Positions 8,661 to 17,136 are shown, numbered from the stretch's first letter. The stretch: 64,000 nt of DNA from Haloarcula halophila (GCF_029278565.1 NZ_CP119561.1:248001-312000), one strand, 5' to 3'. The notes: generated from the sequence alone by a model not told the origin. Program-made: numbers and translations.

Positions 8661-9013
8661 AGCTCGACCGTTTCAAGGGTTCGCTCGTCAGTGTCGGTTT
8701 CCCGGAGGCGCTCCCTGGCCTGTGCGACCACGTCTTCTTGGTCGAGACCGTGTACCAGTCGTATCCGTTCGCTCACAATTCGCATCTCGGCGAGAGCTCG
8801 TTCAACGGCCTCGTCGTCGCGGTCATCGAACGCCGCCGCCAGTTGGTCGTCAGGGTAGTCGAGCAGGTAGCCGAAATCCTCGACCCCTGCGGCTACCCGC
8901 CGGCGGACCCGCTGTCGGTCCCGGCGGCGTTTCGCCCCCTGTACCGACTCGAATCCGTCAGCCACGCGTTCGCGCTGGTTCTTGGTCAACAGCGATGCCG
9001 GTTCGTCGGACAT
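8618..9013 (-). CDS. Charged soluble haloarchaeal protein of unknown function
   Basis: The ATG at 9013 is preferred because a TATA-like tttatttc lies about 27 bases upstream, which fits a leaderless transcript. The product is 131 residues, arginine- and acid-rich and mostly helical, beginning MSDEPASLLTKNQRERVADG. Proteins with this opening recur in haloarchaea, but I know of no function. It precedes and overlaps the membrane protein gene at 8328-8660. Confidence 0.65.
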   Translation of the reverse strand: MSDEPASLLTKNQRERVADGFESVQGAKRRRDRQRVRRRVAAGVEDFGYLLDYPDDQLAAAFDDRDDEAVERALAEMRIVSERIRLVHGLDQEDVVAQARERLRETDTDERTLETVELWTREEVKAGLRPN

Positions 9014-9103
9014 GCCAACAGCATAGACCGACACGAAATAAAAGCTAGCAGAACCGGTCCGAATCTCCCCCCTGTCGACCGTTTCGATCCTATCTCCGGT
9101 CCG

Positions 9104-9121
9104 GGTGTACGCCCGTACACC
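9104..9121. promoter_or_regulatory. Perfect 8-bp inverted repeat in a 349-bp gap
   Basis: GGTGTACG-CC-CGTACACC is an exact dyad with a two-base spacer. The gap 9014-9362 contains no gene. A second weaker hairpin has arms at 9239-9246 and 9259-9266. The first dyad has the size of a dimeric repressor operator, but it is 240 bases from the next start (9363), so its target is uncertain. Confidence 0.45.
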
Positions 9122-9362
9122 AATTCATGGATCGCCGGTATACGTTCGTATTAGGGAGTGAAGCGTCCTAAACGGTTCCTGGGGTTCAATACGGCGTCGT
9201 CCGATCGACCGACCAGATGCGATGGACTGATTTGGCCCACACACGGGGGGCTTCGCCACCGTGTGTCGCGGCCCACGGTCGACAAGAGCCGTACTGGACC
9301 GAACGAGCCCAAGGCGGGTCACGATTACGCTGCATCGGGGGTAACCACCACGAGGTGGACCG

Positions 9363-10118
9363 ATGAGCGTCATCGCCAGGCAGGCGTCCGCGGTTCCCGA
9401 CCGGATGGCGGTGTGGGCGGTCCTCTCGACGTTCGGACTGGCCGTCACAGGCGGCGTCGCGGCCTTCGGCGGTATCCTCGTGACCTCTCTCCTCGCGTCA
9501 ACCCTCGGTATCGCAGGGACGGATGCATACGCGGTCGTCGCCAGATCCGGCACACAGGTCGGGTTCGCCGTGGTTGCCGTCGTCTTCTTGATGATCGCTG
9601 GCGACCGGGTGCGGTATGTGAAACTGCGGTGGCCGACTCTCGAGGACCTCGGCTGGATAGCGGTGCTGCCGTTCGTACTCTTTGCCGTTAGTGCCGGGTT
9701 GACACTCGTGCTTCCGGCTATCGGGATCTCGACGCCCTCCGCGTCACATGGCGCTGAGGGGACGAAAGCGCTACTCATAGACCGGCCGATCCTCTGGGTG
9801 GTAGTGATACCCGGTCTGTACGTGTTCGCGGCGCCAGTCGAGGAACTGCTCTATCGCGGGATCGTCCAGGGACGGCTCCGGCCCCATTTGGGGACCGTCG
9901 GTATCGTTCTTGTCAGTGCCGTCGCGTTCGGACTGATGCACACAATCGTATTCGCGCTCTCGCCGCCCGAACACTTCGTGTACTCGATCCTCTCCATCAG
10001 TGGCGCTGGCGCCGTCTGGGCGGTCGTCTACGAGCGAACGGAGAACCTCGCCGTGACCGCGGTCAACCACGCGATGTCCTGGACAGTCCCGTTCGGGGCG
10101 TTGATCCCGTTCGTGTGA
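9363..10118 (+). CDS. CPBP-family intramembrane metalloprotease
   Basis: The 251-residue protein has about seven membrane segments and CPBP motifs E160-E161..R165 (PVEELLYRGIVQG), a histidine in FGLMHTI and a histidine in AVNHAMSW. It has a clear Shine-Dalgarno (GAGGTGG) 5-11 bases before the ATG, a contrast with the leaderless neighbours. It is shorter than the copy at 4945-5979 and not closely similar outside the motifs. Substrate unknown. Confidence 0.85.
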   Translation: MSVIARQASAVPDRMAVWAVLSTFGLAVTGGVAAFGGILVTSLLASTLGIAGTDAYAVVARSGTQVGFAVVAVVFLMIAGDRVRYVKLRWPTLEDLGWIAVLPFVLFAVSAGLTLVLPAIGISTPSASHGAEGTKALLIDRPILWVVVIPGLYVFAAPVEELLYRGIVQGRLRPHLGTVGIVLVSAVAFGLMHTIVFALSPPEHFVYSILSISGAGAVWAVVYERTENLAVTAVNHAMSWTVPFGALIPFV

Positions 10119-10167
10119 CCAGTCACCGGCGATCGAATACAGCATTACATAACTCAGGGATCCCCGG

Positions 10168-10180
10168 GGGCCGACGGCCC
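10168..10180 (+). terminator. GC-rich hairpin after the CPBP gene
   Basis: GGGCC-GAC-GGCCC forms a five-pair stem 50 bases after the stop of the protease gene. No T run follows, so it is at best a transcript-end structure. Confidence 0.25.
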
Positions 10181-10341
10181 ACTCGTTCGCATGGCGACAG
10201 GACGACGACAGACGCCGGGCCTGTCTCTGGAACTCAGAACATGTACGACAAGTGCAGCAGTGGGCACTCACGGATAACGACCGTCTCAGCACTGAAAACA
10301 CTGCTCTCCGTTTGATTACGTCGCCACTCACTTCTTCGAGT

Positions 10342-10557
10342 ATGACTGACACCGATGACCAAGACAGTTCCAGTTCCTGGGGTGATGACCATCCACGGCA
10401 ACGTGGTGTTGACACGGCACCGCCACAAGTCGATGCGCTTCTAGACCCTGAGACTGACCAGGTAACCTTCGTCTCGACTCGCTCTGCGGAGAACACGACG
10501 ACTGCGTGGATCACTGTCGACGTCGAGACGGCTGTCGCTGTCTCAGAACGGCGATAA
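10342..10557 (+). CDS. Small acidic haloarchaeal protein (DUF7331-like)
   Basis: The ATG at 10342 gives 71 residues starting MTDTDDQDSSSSWGDD; the end TTAWITVDVETAVAV resembles the conserved tail of a small haloarchaeal family. It is strongly acidic and soluble. An earlier in-frame start at 10252 would add an unlike, less acidic segment and is rejected. Function unknown. Confidence 0.6.
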   Translation: MTDTDDQDSSSSWGDDHPRQRGVDTAPPQVDALLDPETDQVTFVSTRSAENTTTAWITVDVETAVAVSERR

Positions 10558-10643
10558 TGCCCTCTCAATCGGGAGCTCGTATGTCACGCGGCTTCACGTC
10601 TGCTGTCGACGCTGAACTGTTTCATCTTGATACAGCGCGGAAA

Positions 10644-10710
10644 CCCCGCCCTTTCCGTGAGTGACAAGTGTTCCGACACCTGTCGGAACCGAGGAACAAA
10701 CAGGGCGGGG
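10644..10710. repeat. Nested inverted repeats left of the tnpB element
   Basis: An outer pair, CCCCGCCCT (10644-10652) and AGGGCGGGG (10702-10710), encloses a perfect dyad GTTCCGACA-CC-TGTCGGAAC (10670-10689). Read on the minus strand it resembles end sequences I associate with haloarchaeal IS1341-type elements, so it may be the left end of the tnpB element or a relic of a second element in opposite orientation. Confidence 0.55.
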
Positions 10711-10806
10711 AGGAAGCGCGTCTGCCAGGGGATCAACCACACTGTCTAGCCAGTCCTGAATACCGGAAACATAACTTTTTACTTTACTAAAAACATAACT
10801 ATTACT

Positions 10807-10950
10807 GTGAAGATTGACGTAGATATCGAACGCGGAAGCAAACTTCACGAGCGCGTCAAAGCGTATGCGCGGGAGAACGGCGTTCGCCACCCTCGCGCCT
10901 ACCGGGAACTCATCGAAAAAGGTCTCGAAGTCGATGGCAACAGCAACTAA
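10807..10950 (+). CDS. 47-residue partner protein upstream of tnpB
   Basis: GTG at 10807 to TAA at 10950 encodes MKIDVDIERGSKLHERVKAY and so on: a short strand, then helices (YARENGVRHPRAYRELIEKGLEVDG), which looks like a ribbon-helix-helix fold. Its last 17 bases overlap the tnpB start at 10934. Such small ORFs often precede haloarchaeal tnpB genes and may regulate them. A TATA-like element (acttttta, 10772-10779) lies about 30 bases upstream. Confidence 0.7.
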   Translation: MKIDVDIERGSKLHERVKAYARENGVRHPRAYRELIEKGLEVDGNSN

Positions 10951-12193
10951 GACACTCCAAGCCACACTTGCGCCCCCGACAGCCCACAAAGAGCGAAAGC
11001 TTCAGGAAACACTCTCGGGCTACCGAGAAGCACTACACGACGCTTTTGACTCTGGCTGTGGGACGAAAAATGCAGTCAACGAGGTCGTGACTCCCTACGA
11101 CCTGTCCAGCTATGCCAAAGACGCGCTGAAAAACTACGTCCCCGAACTGGTTGATGATACCGACGAACTTGCAGACGACCATCCAGTCCGATTTACCGAA
11201 CGAGGATTCAGTCTTGACCACCAACCAGAGAACGCTATCGAATGGTACGTGAAACTCCCACACCACGAGGACTACCACCTCTGGTTTCCGGTGCGGATCA
11301 ATCCCGCCCAAGCCGATCTGTGGCATGACCTCCTCGATGAGAGTGCCGAAGTGGGAGAGTTCTGTCTCCAGCGTCACCGCACGAGCTGGGAACTGCACGT
11401 CACCGTCGACTACGAGGTGCAAGAACCCGACTACGACAGTACTGACGATGACGTGACGCCAGTCGGCTTCGACATCGGTGAAGCTCACCTGCTCGCGGGC
11501 TGTGCCTGCGAGAATGGGTCACCAAGCAACCCGCTCCTCGTCAACGGCGGGCGTGCCCGCCACCTTCGCAAAGAGATATTCACGACACTCACCCGCCTGC
11601 AAGAGCGTGACGCCGCCCAGTGGCGGATAGACGAGCGATTCGACCACTACCAGAACGCACTCACTGACATCATCGAGAAGGCGTCTCGACGTGCCATCGA
11701 GTACGCCTGTCGATTCGAGAAGCCTGTTGTCGTTCTGGAAGACCTCTCGTACATCCGCGAAGACCTCGATTACGGCGAGTGGATGAACCGACGCCTCCAC
11801 GCATGGGCGTTCGCTCGGTTGCAGGGACGCATCGAAGACAAAGCCAGAGCCGCCGGTATTCCTGTCGAGTACGTCTGGCCGGAGTACACCAGCCAGACCT
11901 GCCACGCCTGCCAACACGTCGGCTACCGCAACGGTGACGAGTTCCGGTGTACGAACGACGAGTGTTGGGTATCGGAATACCACGCAGACATCAACGCGGC
12001 GGTCAACATCGCTGACCGCCATGACCCGTGGGGTGAGAGCCTGCCGCTGAAACCGGCGGGCAATGACATCTCACGGGATGGGAGCGCCTGTGACAGCGCC
12101 ACGACCCACCGAGAGACGAGCGAGGAATCCTCGCAGATGACCCTCTCGACTTTCCACGGGTCAGAACCCTCTGCCAGCAACAGCGAAACGTAG
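10934..12193 (+). CDS. tnpB: TnpB, RNA-guided nuclease of an IS1341-type element
   Basis: The ATG at 10934 gives 419 residues. The RuvC-like site is intact: D near 180 (GFDIGEAHLLAG), E near 268 (VVLEDLSYI) and D near 351 (YHADINAAVNIADRH). The zinc finger CHAC..C...C lies just before the last aspartate (TCHACQHVG, RCTNDEC). TnpB proteins use an RNA from the element's right end to cut DNA and favour element retention. The C-terminal 60 residues are polar and low-complexity. An earlier in-frame start at 10865 overlaps the small partner ORF and is less likely. Confidence 0.9.
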   Translation: MATATKTLQATLAPPTAHKERKLQETLSGYREALHDAFDSGCGTKNAVNEVVTPYDLSSYAKDALKNYVPELVDDTDELADDHPVRFTERGFSLDHQPENAIEWYVKLPHHEDYHLWFPVRINPAQADLWHDLLDESAEVGEFCLQRHRTSWELHVTVDYEVQEPDYDSTDDDVTPVGFDIGEAHLLAGCACENGSPSNPLLVNGGRARHLRKEIFTTLTRLQERDAAQWRIDERFDHYQNALTDIIEKASRRAIEYACRFEKPVVVLEDLSYIREDLDYGEWMNRRLHAWAFARLQGRIEDKARAAGIPVEYVWPEYTSQTCHACQHVGYRNGDEFRCTNDECWVSEYHADINAAVNIADRHDPWGESLPLKPAGNDISRDGSACDSATTHRETSEESSQMTLSTFHGSEPSASNSET

Positions 12194-12245
12194 CTGGTAT
12201 TCCCATGCCGGGAAGCCGCGCCGTTCACGGCGCGGAGGATGTCAC
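12194..12245 (+). ncRNA. Probable 3' end of the TnpB guide (omega) RNA
   Basis: Directly after the tnpB stop, CCGCGCCG-TTCA-CGGCGCGG (12216-12235) forms a perfect eight-pair stem with a tetraloop, followed by AGGATGTCAC. In IS605-type elements the guide RNA overlaps the tnpB 3' end, ends in such a hairpin and continues into flanking DNA as the guide. The guide would begin near 12240. The 5' limit cannot be set by eye. Confidence 0.6.
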
Positions 12246-12349
12246 TCGCCGAGACAGGGGCATGTTTCTCGATCGTCGGATCTCTCTCCGACCGTGAAAT
12301 AGTGACCCGAGTCCTTTATTCGTCGGCAACAAAACCGTATCTGAAACTC

Positions 12350-12553
12350 ATGGCCGAACGCCATTGTCCGGAGTGTGATCTCCAGATGGAGAAGACAGCT
12401 GTCACTGCCGAAGGAATCGGAGACCTCTATGTCGACACTGACAGAGATGGCGGCGTACTCGACCGACTCGGTATCGGACATCAAACCCCGCTCCATGCAT
12501 ATCTCTGTCCGGAGTGTGGGATGACCCGGCTGTATGCAGACCTTTCAGCGTAG
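12350..12553 (+). CDS. Small double zinc-ribbon-like protein (paralogue of 25046-25249)
   Basis: The 67-residue product has two CxxC pairs (HCPECDLQ at the N-terminus, LCPECGMT near the C-terminus) around a conserved middle (GIGDLYVDTDRDGGVLDRLG), suggesting one zinc site. It is about 80 percent identical by eye to the protein at 25046-25249. A TATA-like ctttatt lies about 33 bases before the ATG. Function unknown; perhaps nucleic-acid or protein binding. Confidence 0.75.
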   Translation: MAERHCPECDLQMEKTAVTAEGIGDLYVDTDRDGGVLDRLGIGHQTPLHAYLCPECGMTRLYADLSA

Positions 12554-12627
12554 CTGCTGAAGCCGCCGGTGGTGTTCAGTCCGATACTAGCCCCTCTCAG
12601 TATCACTTGGCTGCTCACATGGACCGC

Positions 12628-12966
12628 TCACAGTTCGTCGACGTCGGCAACCACTCCAGCCATACCGAGGAGCAACAACCCGAACCCAGCAACGCCCGCA
12701 GGAACCGAGGCTTGAAGCAGCAGGGAGCCGGTGAATGCACCCATACCCCCGATAATGGCACCTCGCTTCCGTGCCGACCAATCGGGAGTATCACGGGAAA
12801 GCGAAACCCATTGCTGTCTGTGAGCCAGTATCATCGACGTGACGCTCACGTAGAGTGGGAGGAGCGAAATCAAAAGCAGGTGATCTGTTGTGGCAAACTC
12901 CGCGGCAAGCGCTGTGACTATCGCTCCAACACCTAGTGAACTGACGTATCGGAGGGCAGGGCGCAT
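12628..12966 (-). CDS. Small membrane protein
   Basis: The 112-residue product has about four hydrophobic segments (LGVGAIVTALAAEF, LLLISLLPLYVSVTSMIL, GAIIGGMGAFTGSLLL, GVAGFGLLLLGMAGVVA) and a short cytosolic loop (DTPDWSARKRG). A TATA-like aaatatgg complement lies about 29 bases upstream of the ATG, which fits a leaderless transcript. I do not recognise the family. Confidence 0.65.
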   Translation of the reverse strand: MRPALRYVSSLGVGAIVTALAAEFATTDHLLLISLLPLYVSVTSMILAHRQQWVSLSRDTPDWSARKRGAIIGGMGAFTGSLLLQASVPAGVAGFGLLLLGMAGVVADVDEL

Positions 12967-13153
12967 ACACTAAATGACGATTCCTGGAAACAAATATGGT
13001 GTGAGTTCCCGTGAGATCAGTATATACATTTCCCACCAACTCTTCGCCTGGTTATGAGGCGCCTGATGGACCCCGTGTAACACACAGTGGGGTATCTCTC
13101 TAACTGAGAGACTCCGCTAGTTATTTTTGTAAATCGGTCAGACACCGTAATTG

Positions 13154-14365
13154 ATGCCCTCCACGTTGCGACGTACGTTCCTCGGGACAGTCGTATCCGG
13201 TGCGGTCGCCGGTATCGCCGGGTGCTCCTCGTCCTGTCCTGACACCGACACACCGGAGCCGTCACACACCGTCGGGACGGCCGACGGGTCGGCCTTCGAG
13301 ACACTTCCCGATGGCGCGTGGCCGTCGCCGCGGTTCGACGCGGCGAACACTGGGTACACTCCAGTGGAGTTTCCGTCACCGACGCCGTCAGTCCAGTGGC
13401 GGTCGAGTATCCCCGTCAGTTCGGGAGACGAGACTGAGCGGCTGACGAGTGGACCGATCGTCGCCGAGGAGACGGTCATGGTAGCCACCAAAGCAGGGCT
13501 GTTCGGCCTGTCGCTCCGTGACGGCACCGAACGATGGCGCCGCGACCTCGTGCCGGCGGCCGTTGAGTCAGCACACGGGTACGGCCAGAACCTAGCGTCC
13601 CCGATCGTTACGGACGAGACGGTGATTTGTCCGACGGCCGACGGCGTCGTCGCCCTCGACATCGCGGACGGGGGCAGTCTGTGGCGTGCGGACAACGTGA
13701 CAGGTGCGGGGACGCCGGCGCGAACCGGTGAGGGGGTAATCTGTCCGACAACCGACGGGCTAACGATGGTAGATACTCGTGACGGCAGTCCACGATGGAC
13801 GGCCTCAGTCGACGCCAGGGACCCAGCGGTGGCCGACGACACGATCCTCGTCGGCGGGGAGCAGACGGTCGCTCTCGACGCCGAAACCGGCAAGCGCCAG
13901 TGGACCGTGCCGACGGGTACGAACGAGCACGCCGTCGTCGCGGACGGGACGGTGTATCTCAGCACGGGGGACGGTCTCGTCGGTCGGGCGCTGTCGGACG
14001 GCTCCGAACAGTGGCGGATCGATCGCGGTCGGTTTCTGACCCCGCCGGTCGTCACGCCCGAGACTATCTACGCGGTCGAGTCACCGGGCGAGGCCGGCGA
14101 CGCGACGTTCGCGTTCGACCGGGTGGCAGACGGGAAGCCGACGCCACGGTGGTGCTCGCAGGTCGGTAGCGGCGCCGTGACCGCTGCCGCCGACGACGGC
14201 CTGCTGACGCTCCAGTCGGCCGGGCTGGTCGCGTTCACGGCCGACTACGGCGACGCGACCTGGCGGTATCCGCTGCGGGACGGACTCCAGCCCCCGGCGG
14301 TCCTCGATGGCGGTCTGGTAACGGTCTCGACCGACGGTGTTGTCGCAGCGCTCGGAGGTGACTGA
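13154..14365 (+). CDS. Exported PQQ-like beta-propeller lipoprotein
   Basis: The ATG at 13154 gives 403 residues. The N-terminus has a Tat-type twin arginine (R6-R7 TFLG), a hydrophobic stretch and a lipobox ending at C24 (AGIAGC). At least seven blades follow with repeated segments such as DGTERWRRDL, DGSPRWTASV and TGKRQWTVPT, typical of PQQ_2/BamB-like propellers. No quinoprotein catalytic residues are evident, so a scaffold role is more likely than a dehydrogenase. A membrane protein gene follows two bases after the stop. Confidence 0.85.
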   Translation: MPSTLRRTFLGTVVSGAVAGIAGCSSSCPDTDTPEPSHTVGTADGSAFETLPDGAWPSPRFDAANTGYTPVEFPSPTPSVQWRSSIPVSSGDETERLTSGPIVAEETVMVATKAGLFGLSLRDGTERWRRDLVPAAVESAHGYGQNLASPIVTDETVICPTADGVVALDIADGGSLWRADNVTGAGTPARTGEGVICPTTDGLTMVDTRDGSPRWTASVDARDPAVADDTILVGGEQTVALDAETGKRQWTVPTGTNEHAVVADGTVYLSTGDGLVGRALSDGSEQWRIDRGRFLTPPVVTPETIYAVESPGEAGDATFAFDRVADGKPTPRWCSQVGSGAVTAAADDGLLTLQSAGLVAFTADYGDATWRYPLRDGLQPPAVLDGGLVTVSTDGVVAALGGD

Positions 14366-14367
14366 CC

Positions 14368-15009
14368 ATGTGGCGTCCCTCGACACGGAGTGGGGGACCG
14401 CTGGCCGTCGTCGGCGCGCTGTGTCTGCTCGGCGCGATGCTCCCGATCGGGGTCTGGCCTGCCCCTCGGCCGGGGGATTCGTACGTGTTCGACCCGGCGC
14501 CGTTCAGCGCGGTATGGGCACAGCGCGTCGTCGTCCCGGCGTTAACCGTCAGCGCGAACGTGCTCGTCCTCGCTGGGCTGTACGCACTGTATCGGCGCGA
14601 CGGTCCTACGATGCCGGACTGGCAACGCTGGACTGCCCAGGTGACGCTTCTTGCATCTCTCGTCTGGCTGTTCGGGACCGCTCTAGTCACGTCAGCTGGC
14701 CCGAACGACTTCGTCGGCGGTGTCTACGGTGGGCTGCTGGCTGTGCTCTCCCTGATAGTCATCGTCCCGGGACTCGTCGCCTGGGGCGGGGGCTATCTCC
14801 GGAGCGGCCAGGTGCGACTCGGCGCCGCCCTCGCCGGCGGCCCGTCGTTGACGGCCCTCTACGTGGGCGTTTCGCTGTCCGGCGTCGACTTCGACCCCGC
14901 CGGCGGACTACTGCTTGCTGTTCCGACAGCCGCAATGGCTGCCGTCGTTGGCTACGACCTGTGGGTCGTGACTGCGCCGCCGATCAGCGGCCGGCACGGC
15001 GAGACATAG
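14368..15009 (+). CDS. Multi-pass membrane protein downstream of the propeller lipoprotein
   Basis: The 213-residue product has six hydrophobic segments, short loops and no recognised motif. It starts two bases after the propeller stop, so the two are surely co-transcribed and the products may work together at the membrane. Base composition matches the propeller gene (very GC-rich). Function unknown. Confidence 0.7.
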   Translation: MWRPSTRSGGPLAVVGALCLLGAMLPIGVWPAPRPGDSYVFDPAPFSAVWAQRVVVPALTVSANVLVLAGLYALYRRDGPTMPDWQRWTAQVTLLASLVWLFGTALVTSAGPNDFVGGVYGGLLAVLSLIVIVPGLVAWGGGYLRSGQVRLGAALAGGPSLTALYVGVSLSGVDFDPAGGLLLAVPTAAMAAVVGYDLWVVTAPPISGRHGET

Positions 15010-15047
15010 TGGTATCGTAATCAATTTCATCTTTCATAGGAACTACA

Positions 15048-15224
15048 ATGTGGTCCCCGCAGATGATTGCCAACGCTGCTGTCCTCCAGTCTGGTGCTCC
15101 ACTACAGTACGGTGCGACTGACCCAGTCGGGATGGTACTCACTGTCCTTCTCGTGCTGGCGATCAATGTCGTGATCTACTCTTTCAAGAAGATTCGAGAC
15201 CGATATTTAAGCAGCGATGAGTGA
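15048..15224 (+). CDS. 58-residue single-pass membrane peptide
   Basis: ATG at 15048 to TGA at 15224 encodes MWSPQMIANAAVLQSGAPLQ and so on, with one membrane helix (GMVLTVLLVLAINVVIYSF) and a basic tail (KKIRDRY). A similarly built 57-residue protein is encoded at 15646-15819. It converges on, and overlaps by 41 bases, the possible gene at 15184-15519. It may follow the operon at 13154-15009. Function unknown. Confidence 0.55.
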   Translation: MWSPQMIANAAVLQSGAPLQYGATDPVGMVLTVLLVLAINVVIYSFKKIRDRYLSSDE

Positions 15225-15519
15225 AGCCAACAACCCCTCGGATCCTGCTCTGGCCTGTTGGTTCGAAATTAGACTGCTCGTTCGTCGCGTTACTGCCCCG
15301 CGTCATATTCGGCTGGATCGTACTCGTCAGTGACAGAACGTACAAGCAGCATGGTGAACAGACGAGTACGAACCAGAACCCATCGAACTCGAGGGTAGCA
15401 ATACCGACCGTGTAGCGCCCCGGACGGCCGAGTACGACGGTCAGACTCACTCCCGTGACTCCGATAACTATGTAGCTGTAGGGATGGATCTTCGTCAGCA
15501 TCCGTATCCACCGACGCAT
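15184..15519 (-). CDS. Possible small two-helix membrane protein
   Basis: The frame of up to 111 residues has two good hydrophobic segments (YSYIVIGVTGVSLTVVLG and FDGFWFVLVCSPCCLYVLSL) after a short basic N-terminus. Either ATG (15519 or seven codons later) could be used. The polar 3' part overlaps the peptide gene at 15048-15224 on the other strand, and the last 40 residues look like non-coding sequence. Treat as tentative. Confidence 0.4.
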   Translation of the reverse strand: MRRWIRMLTKIHPYSYIVIGVTGVSLTVVLGRPGRYTVGIATLEFDGFWFVLVCSPCCLYVLSLTSTIQPNMTRGSNATNEQSNFEPTGQSRIRGVVGFTHRCLNIGLESS

Positions 15520-15645
15520 ACAGTTCCCCCCGATCGTCGACAGTAGCTATACACGACCCCTGGAGGTGGTCAAACCGGTAGTCCTGCTGGGGTCGTCCCT
15601 CCGAATATAAATTACTAATATCCGTCATTCGTTCGCTAATGCTGT

Positions 15646-15819
15646 ATGCCCTCCATCCTCCAGAGCCCGCTCGTCCAGTACGGACTCCCAGCTATCAACG
15701 CCGTCATCATCACAGTCATCGCGTTCGCGTTCCTCGACGGGACTATCCGGTGGGCAGCACTCGGCATAGCTGCCCTCGAAGTTATCGTCGTCCCACAGAT
15801 ACTGAAACGCGCTGTGTGA
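15646..15819 (+). CDS. 57-residue two-helix membrane peptide
   Basis: ATG at 15646 to TGA at 15819 encodes MPSILQSPLVQYGLPAINAV and continues with two hydrophobic stretches (INAVIITVIAFAFLDG and RWAALGIAALEVIVVPQIL) and ends LKRAV. A TATA-like aatataaa lies about 38 bases upstream. It resembles the peptide at 15048-15224 in build but not closely in sequence. Confidence 0.55.
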   Translation: MPSILQSPLVQYGLPAINAVIITVIAFAFLDGTIRWAALGIAALEVIVVPQILKRAV

Positions 15820-15905
15820 GTACGTCTGTCACCCTGCCCGAAAATGCCTATCACACGAGTCGATAGACGGGAACCTACGGTACACGCTCAGAGTCGAGGC
15901 CGATC

Positions 15906-16718
15906 ATGAGTCCAGTCAGCCCGAGTGTGATTGCGTACGGGTTCGGTGCGGTCTTCGGTATCCTCGCGGTCGTCTACTTCGCCCGCGATATTCTGCTCTC
16001 GCTTTCGGTTACGTCCAAACTCGCGCTACTGTACGCTGGCTCCCTATCGCTGTTGGCCGTCGGGGTGTTCGGGGACGGTACCGCCTCACTCGTGGGCTTC
16101 GTGACCGGCGGCGCCGGATACGCCGTTTCGTCGTTTTACCTTGTGAAGTGGTACAATCGTCAGCGGGTCGGCCGGTTTGCAATTTCCGCGATCTCGGCGG
16201 TGCTGTTCGTGGGTTTGGGATGGCTGCTGAGTTCGGGTGTCGTTGGCGGGGCCGGGATCGAGCTGGCCGGTACGACCGGAGTGGTTCTCGTCGGCGCGGC
16301 TCTCACACTTGCGGCCGTCGACCGGAACGAAGGCGAGGTAATACGGTACGAGGTGACGATCGCCGAGACGATCGATACAGAGACCGATCGGATTGGTACT
16401 ATCGAAGTCACAAACGAGAGCGCGTTGTTCAGACACGCGTTCGAGCTACCAAGTTTTCGTTGCGTGGTGGGAGACGGAAAGACGAAACAGGATATCCCCG
16501 TCATAGTGGGATCCGTCGTCGATTCAGGTGCAGCGGCCACCATCGGCGCCAGTGAGACACGGGGCGCCCCGATACAGATCGAGTGGCGAGCTGTCGAGAA
16601 GCGATTCGAAGAAGCTGAGCTCCCTTCTCGTGATTCGTACGAGATGTCCGTCGCTGGGGAAGACGCACACAGGTTCACTACCGAAGCGGGAGAGACGATC
16701 ACCGTGGAGCTATATTGA
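15906..16718 (+). CDS. Membrane protein with C-terminal soluble beta domain
   Basis: The 270-residue protein has five hydrophobic segments in the first 140 residues. A polar C-terminal domain follows (EVIRYEVTIAETIDTETDRI onward) rich in strands, ending FTTEAGETITVELY, which looks like an immunoglobulin-like or DUF-type sandwich. I do not recognise the family. It appears monocistronic; the next sequence downstream is a gene relic at 16731-16845. Confidence 0.65.
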   Translation: MSPVSPSVIAYGFGAVFGILAVVYFARDILLSLSVTSKLALLYAGSLSLLAVGVFGDGTASLVGFVTGGAGYAVSSFYLVKWYNRQRVGRFAISAISAVLFVGLGWLLSSGVVGGAGIELAGTTGVVLVGAALTLAAVDRNEGEVIRYEVTIAETIDTETDRIGTIEVTNESALFRHAFELPSFRCVVGDGKTKQDIPVIVGSVVDSGAAATIGASETRGAPIQIEWRAVEKRFEEAELPSRDSYEMSVAGEDAHRFTTEAGETITVELY

Positions 16719-16730
16719 CCTGTGATTTTC

Positions 16731-16845
16731 CGATGGCCACCGCAAGCCCGGGTAGCTCCGCTCCACTCACCGCCCGACTGAACACGAGCCCGGCTGGGAC
16801 GACCAATAGCGAGAGTGCGAGCAACAGCGGGTGCTGAGATCCTTG
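16731..16845 (-). pseudogene. Relic of a DUF6498-like gene C-terminus
   Basis: On the minus strand this stretch translates to LLLALSLLVVPAGLVFSRAV and then SGAELPGLAVAIG, which matches, with only a few changes, the C-terminal membrane segment of the protein at 20510-21898 (LLLALSLLVVPAGLLFSPAV, SDAELAGLAVAIG). No start or remaining domains are present. It is a decayed partial copy of that gene. Confidence 0.75.
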
Positions 16846-16929
16846 TTAGCGGGTGGTACCGGTAGTTTCAAAATCAGCGTCGCTTCACGACGGCTCAGAG
16901 GGCACTATTCAATACAGCATATCGTCCCC

Positions 16930-17136
16930 CTATCGATATAGCGAGACCAGTGAACCAATCATTGATAACGTCCCGACAACAATCAGTGCTCCTCCTGTTT
17001 GTGTTGATTGTTCAAGAACTGTCAGACCAATTCCTATCATCATAATCCCGATTAGAAGAAATAAGAGCTTCCAGACAACAGCAGGAACGAGTTCTAGCAA
17101 TGCATCGAAAACGAATCCCAGAATTTCATCAATCAT
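16930..17136 (-). CDS. 68-residue membrane protein
   Basis: The ATG at 17136 is favoured over the earlier one at 17217 because a TATA-like aaataaaa (minus strand, 17159-17167) lies 27 bases upstream. The product MIDEILGFVFDALLELVPAV and onward has two hydrophobic helices. The gene is AT-richer than the neighbours, as is the gene at 17162-17395 just upstream on the same strand. Function unknown. Confidence 0.55.
   Translation of the reverse strand: MIDEILGFVFDALLELVPAVVWKLLFLLIGIMMIGIGLTVLEQSTQTGGALIVVGTLSMIGSLVSLYR

Larger units (their letters stand above)
10740..12245 (+). mobile_element. IS1341-type (IS200/IS605 superfamily) element with tnpB and no tnpA
   Basis: The element contains a 47-residue ORF, tnpB, and a hairpin right end with the sequence GAGGATGTCAC. 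No Y1 transposase (tnpA) is present, so mobility would depend on a partner in trans. The exact ends are not certain: the left end lies somewhere between the nested repeats at 10644-10710 and the small ORF at 10807, and the right end just after 12240. Confidence 0.7.

Noticed and set aside
13138-14055. Minus-strand ORF of 305 residues opposite the propeller gene
   Set aside because: Antisense shadow; the plus strand has a signal peptide, lipobox and blade repeats.
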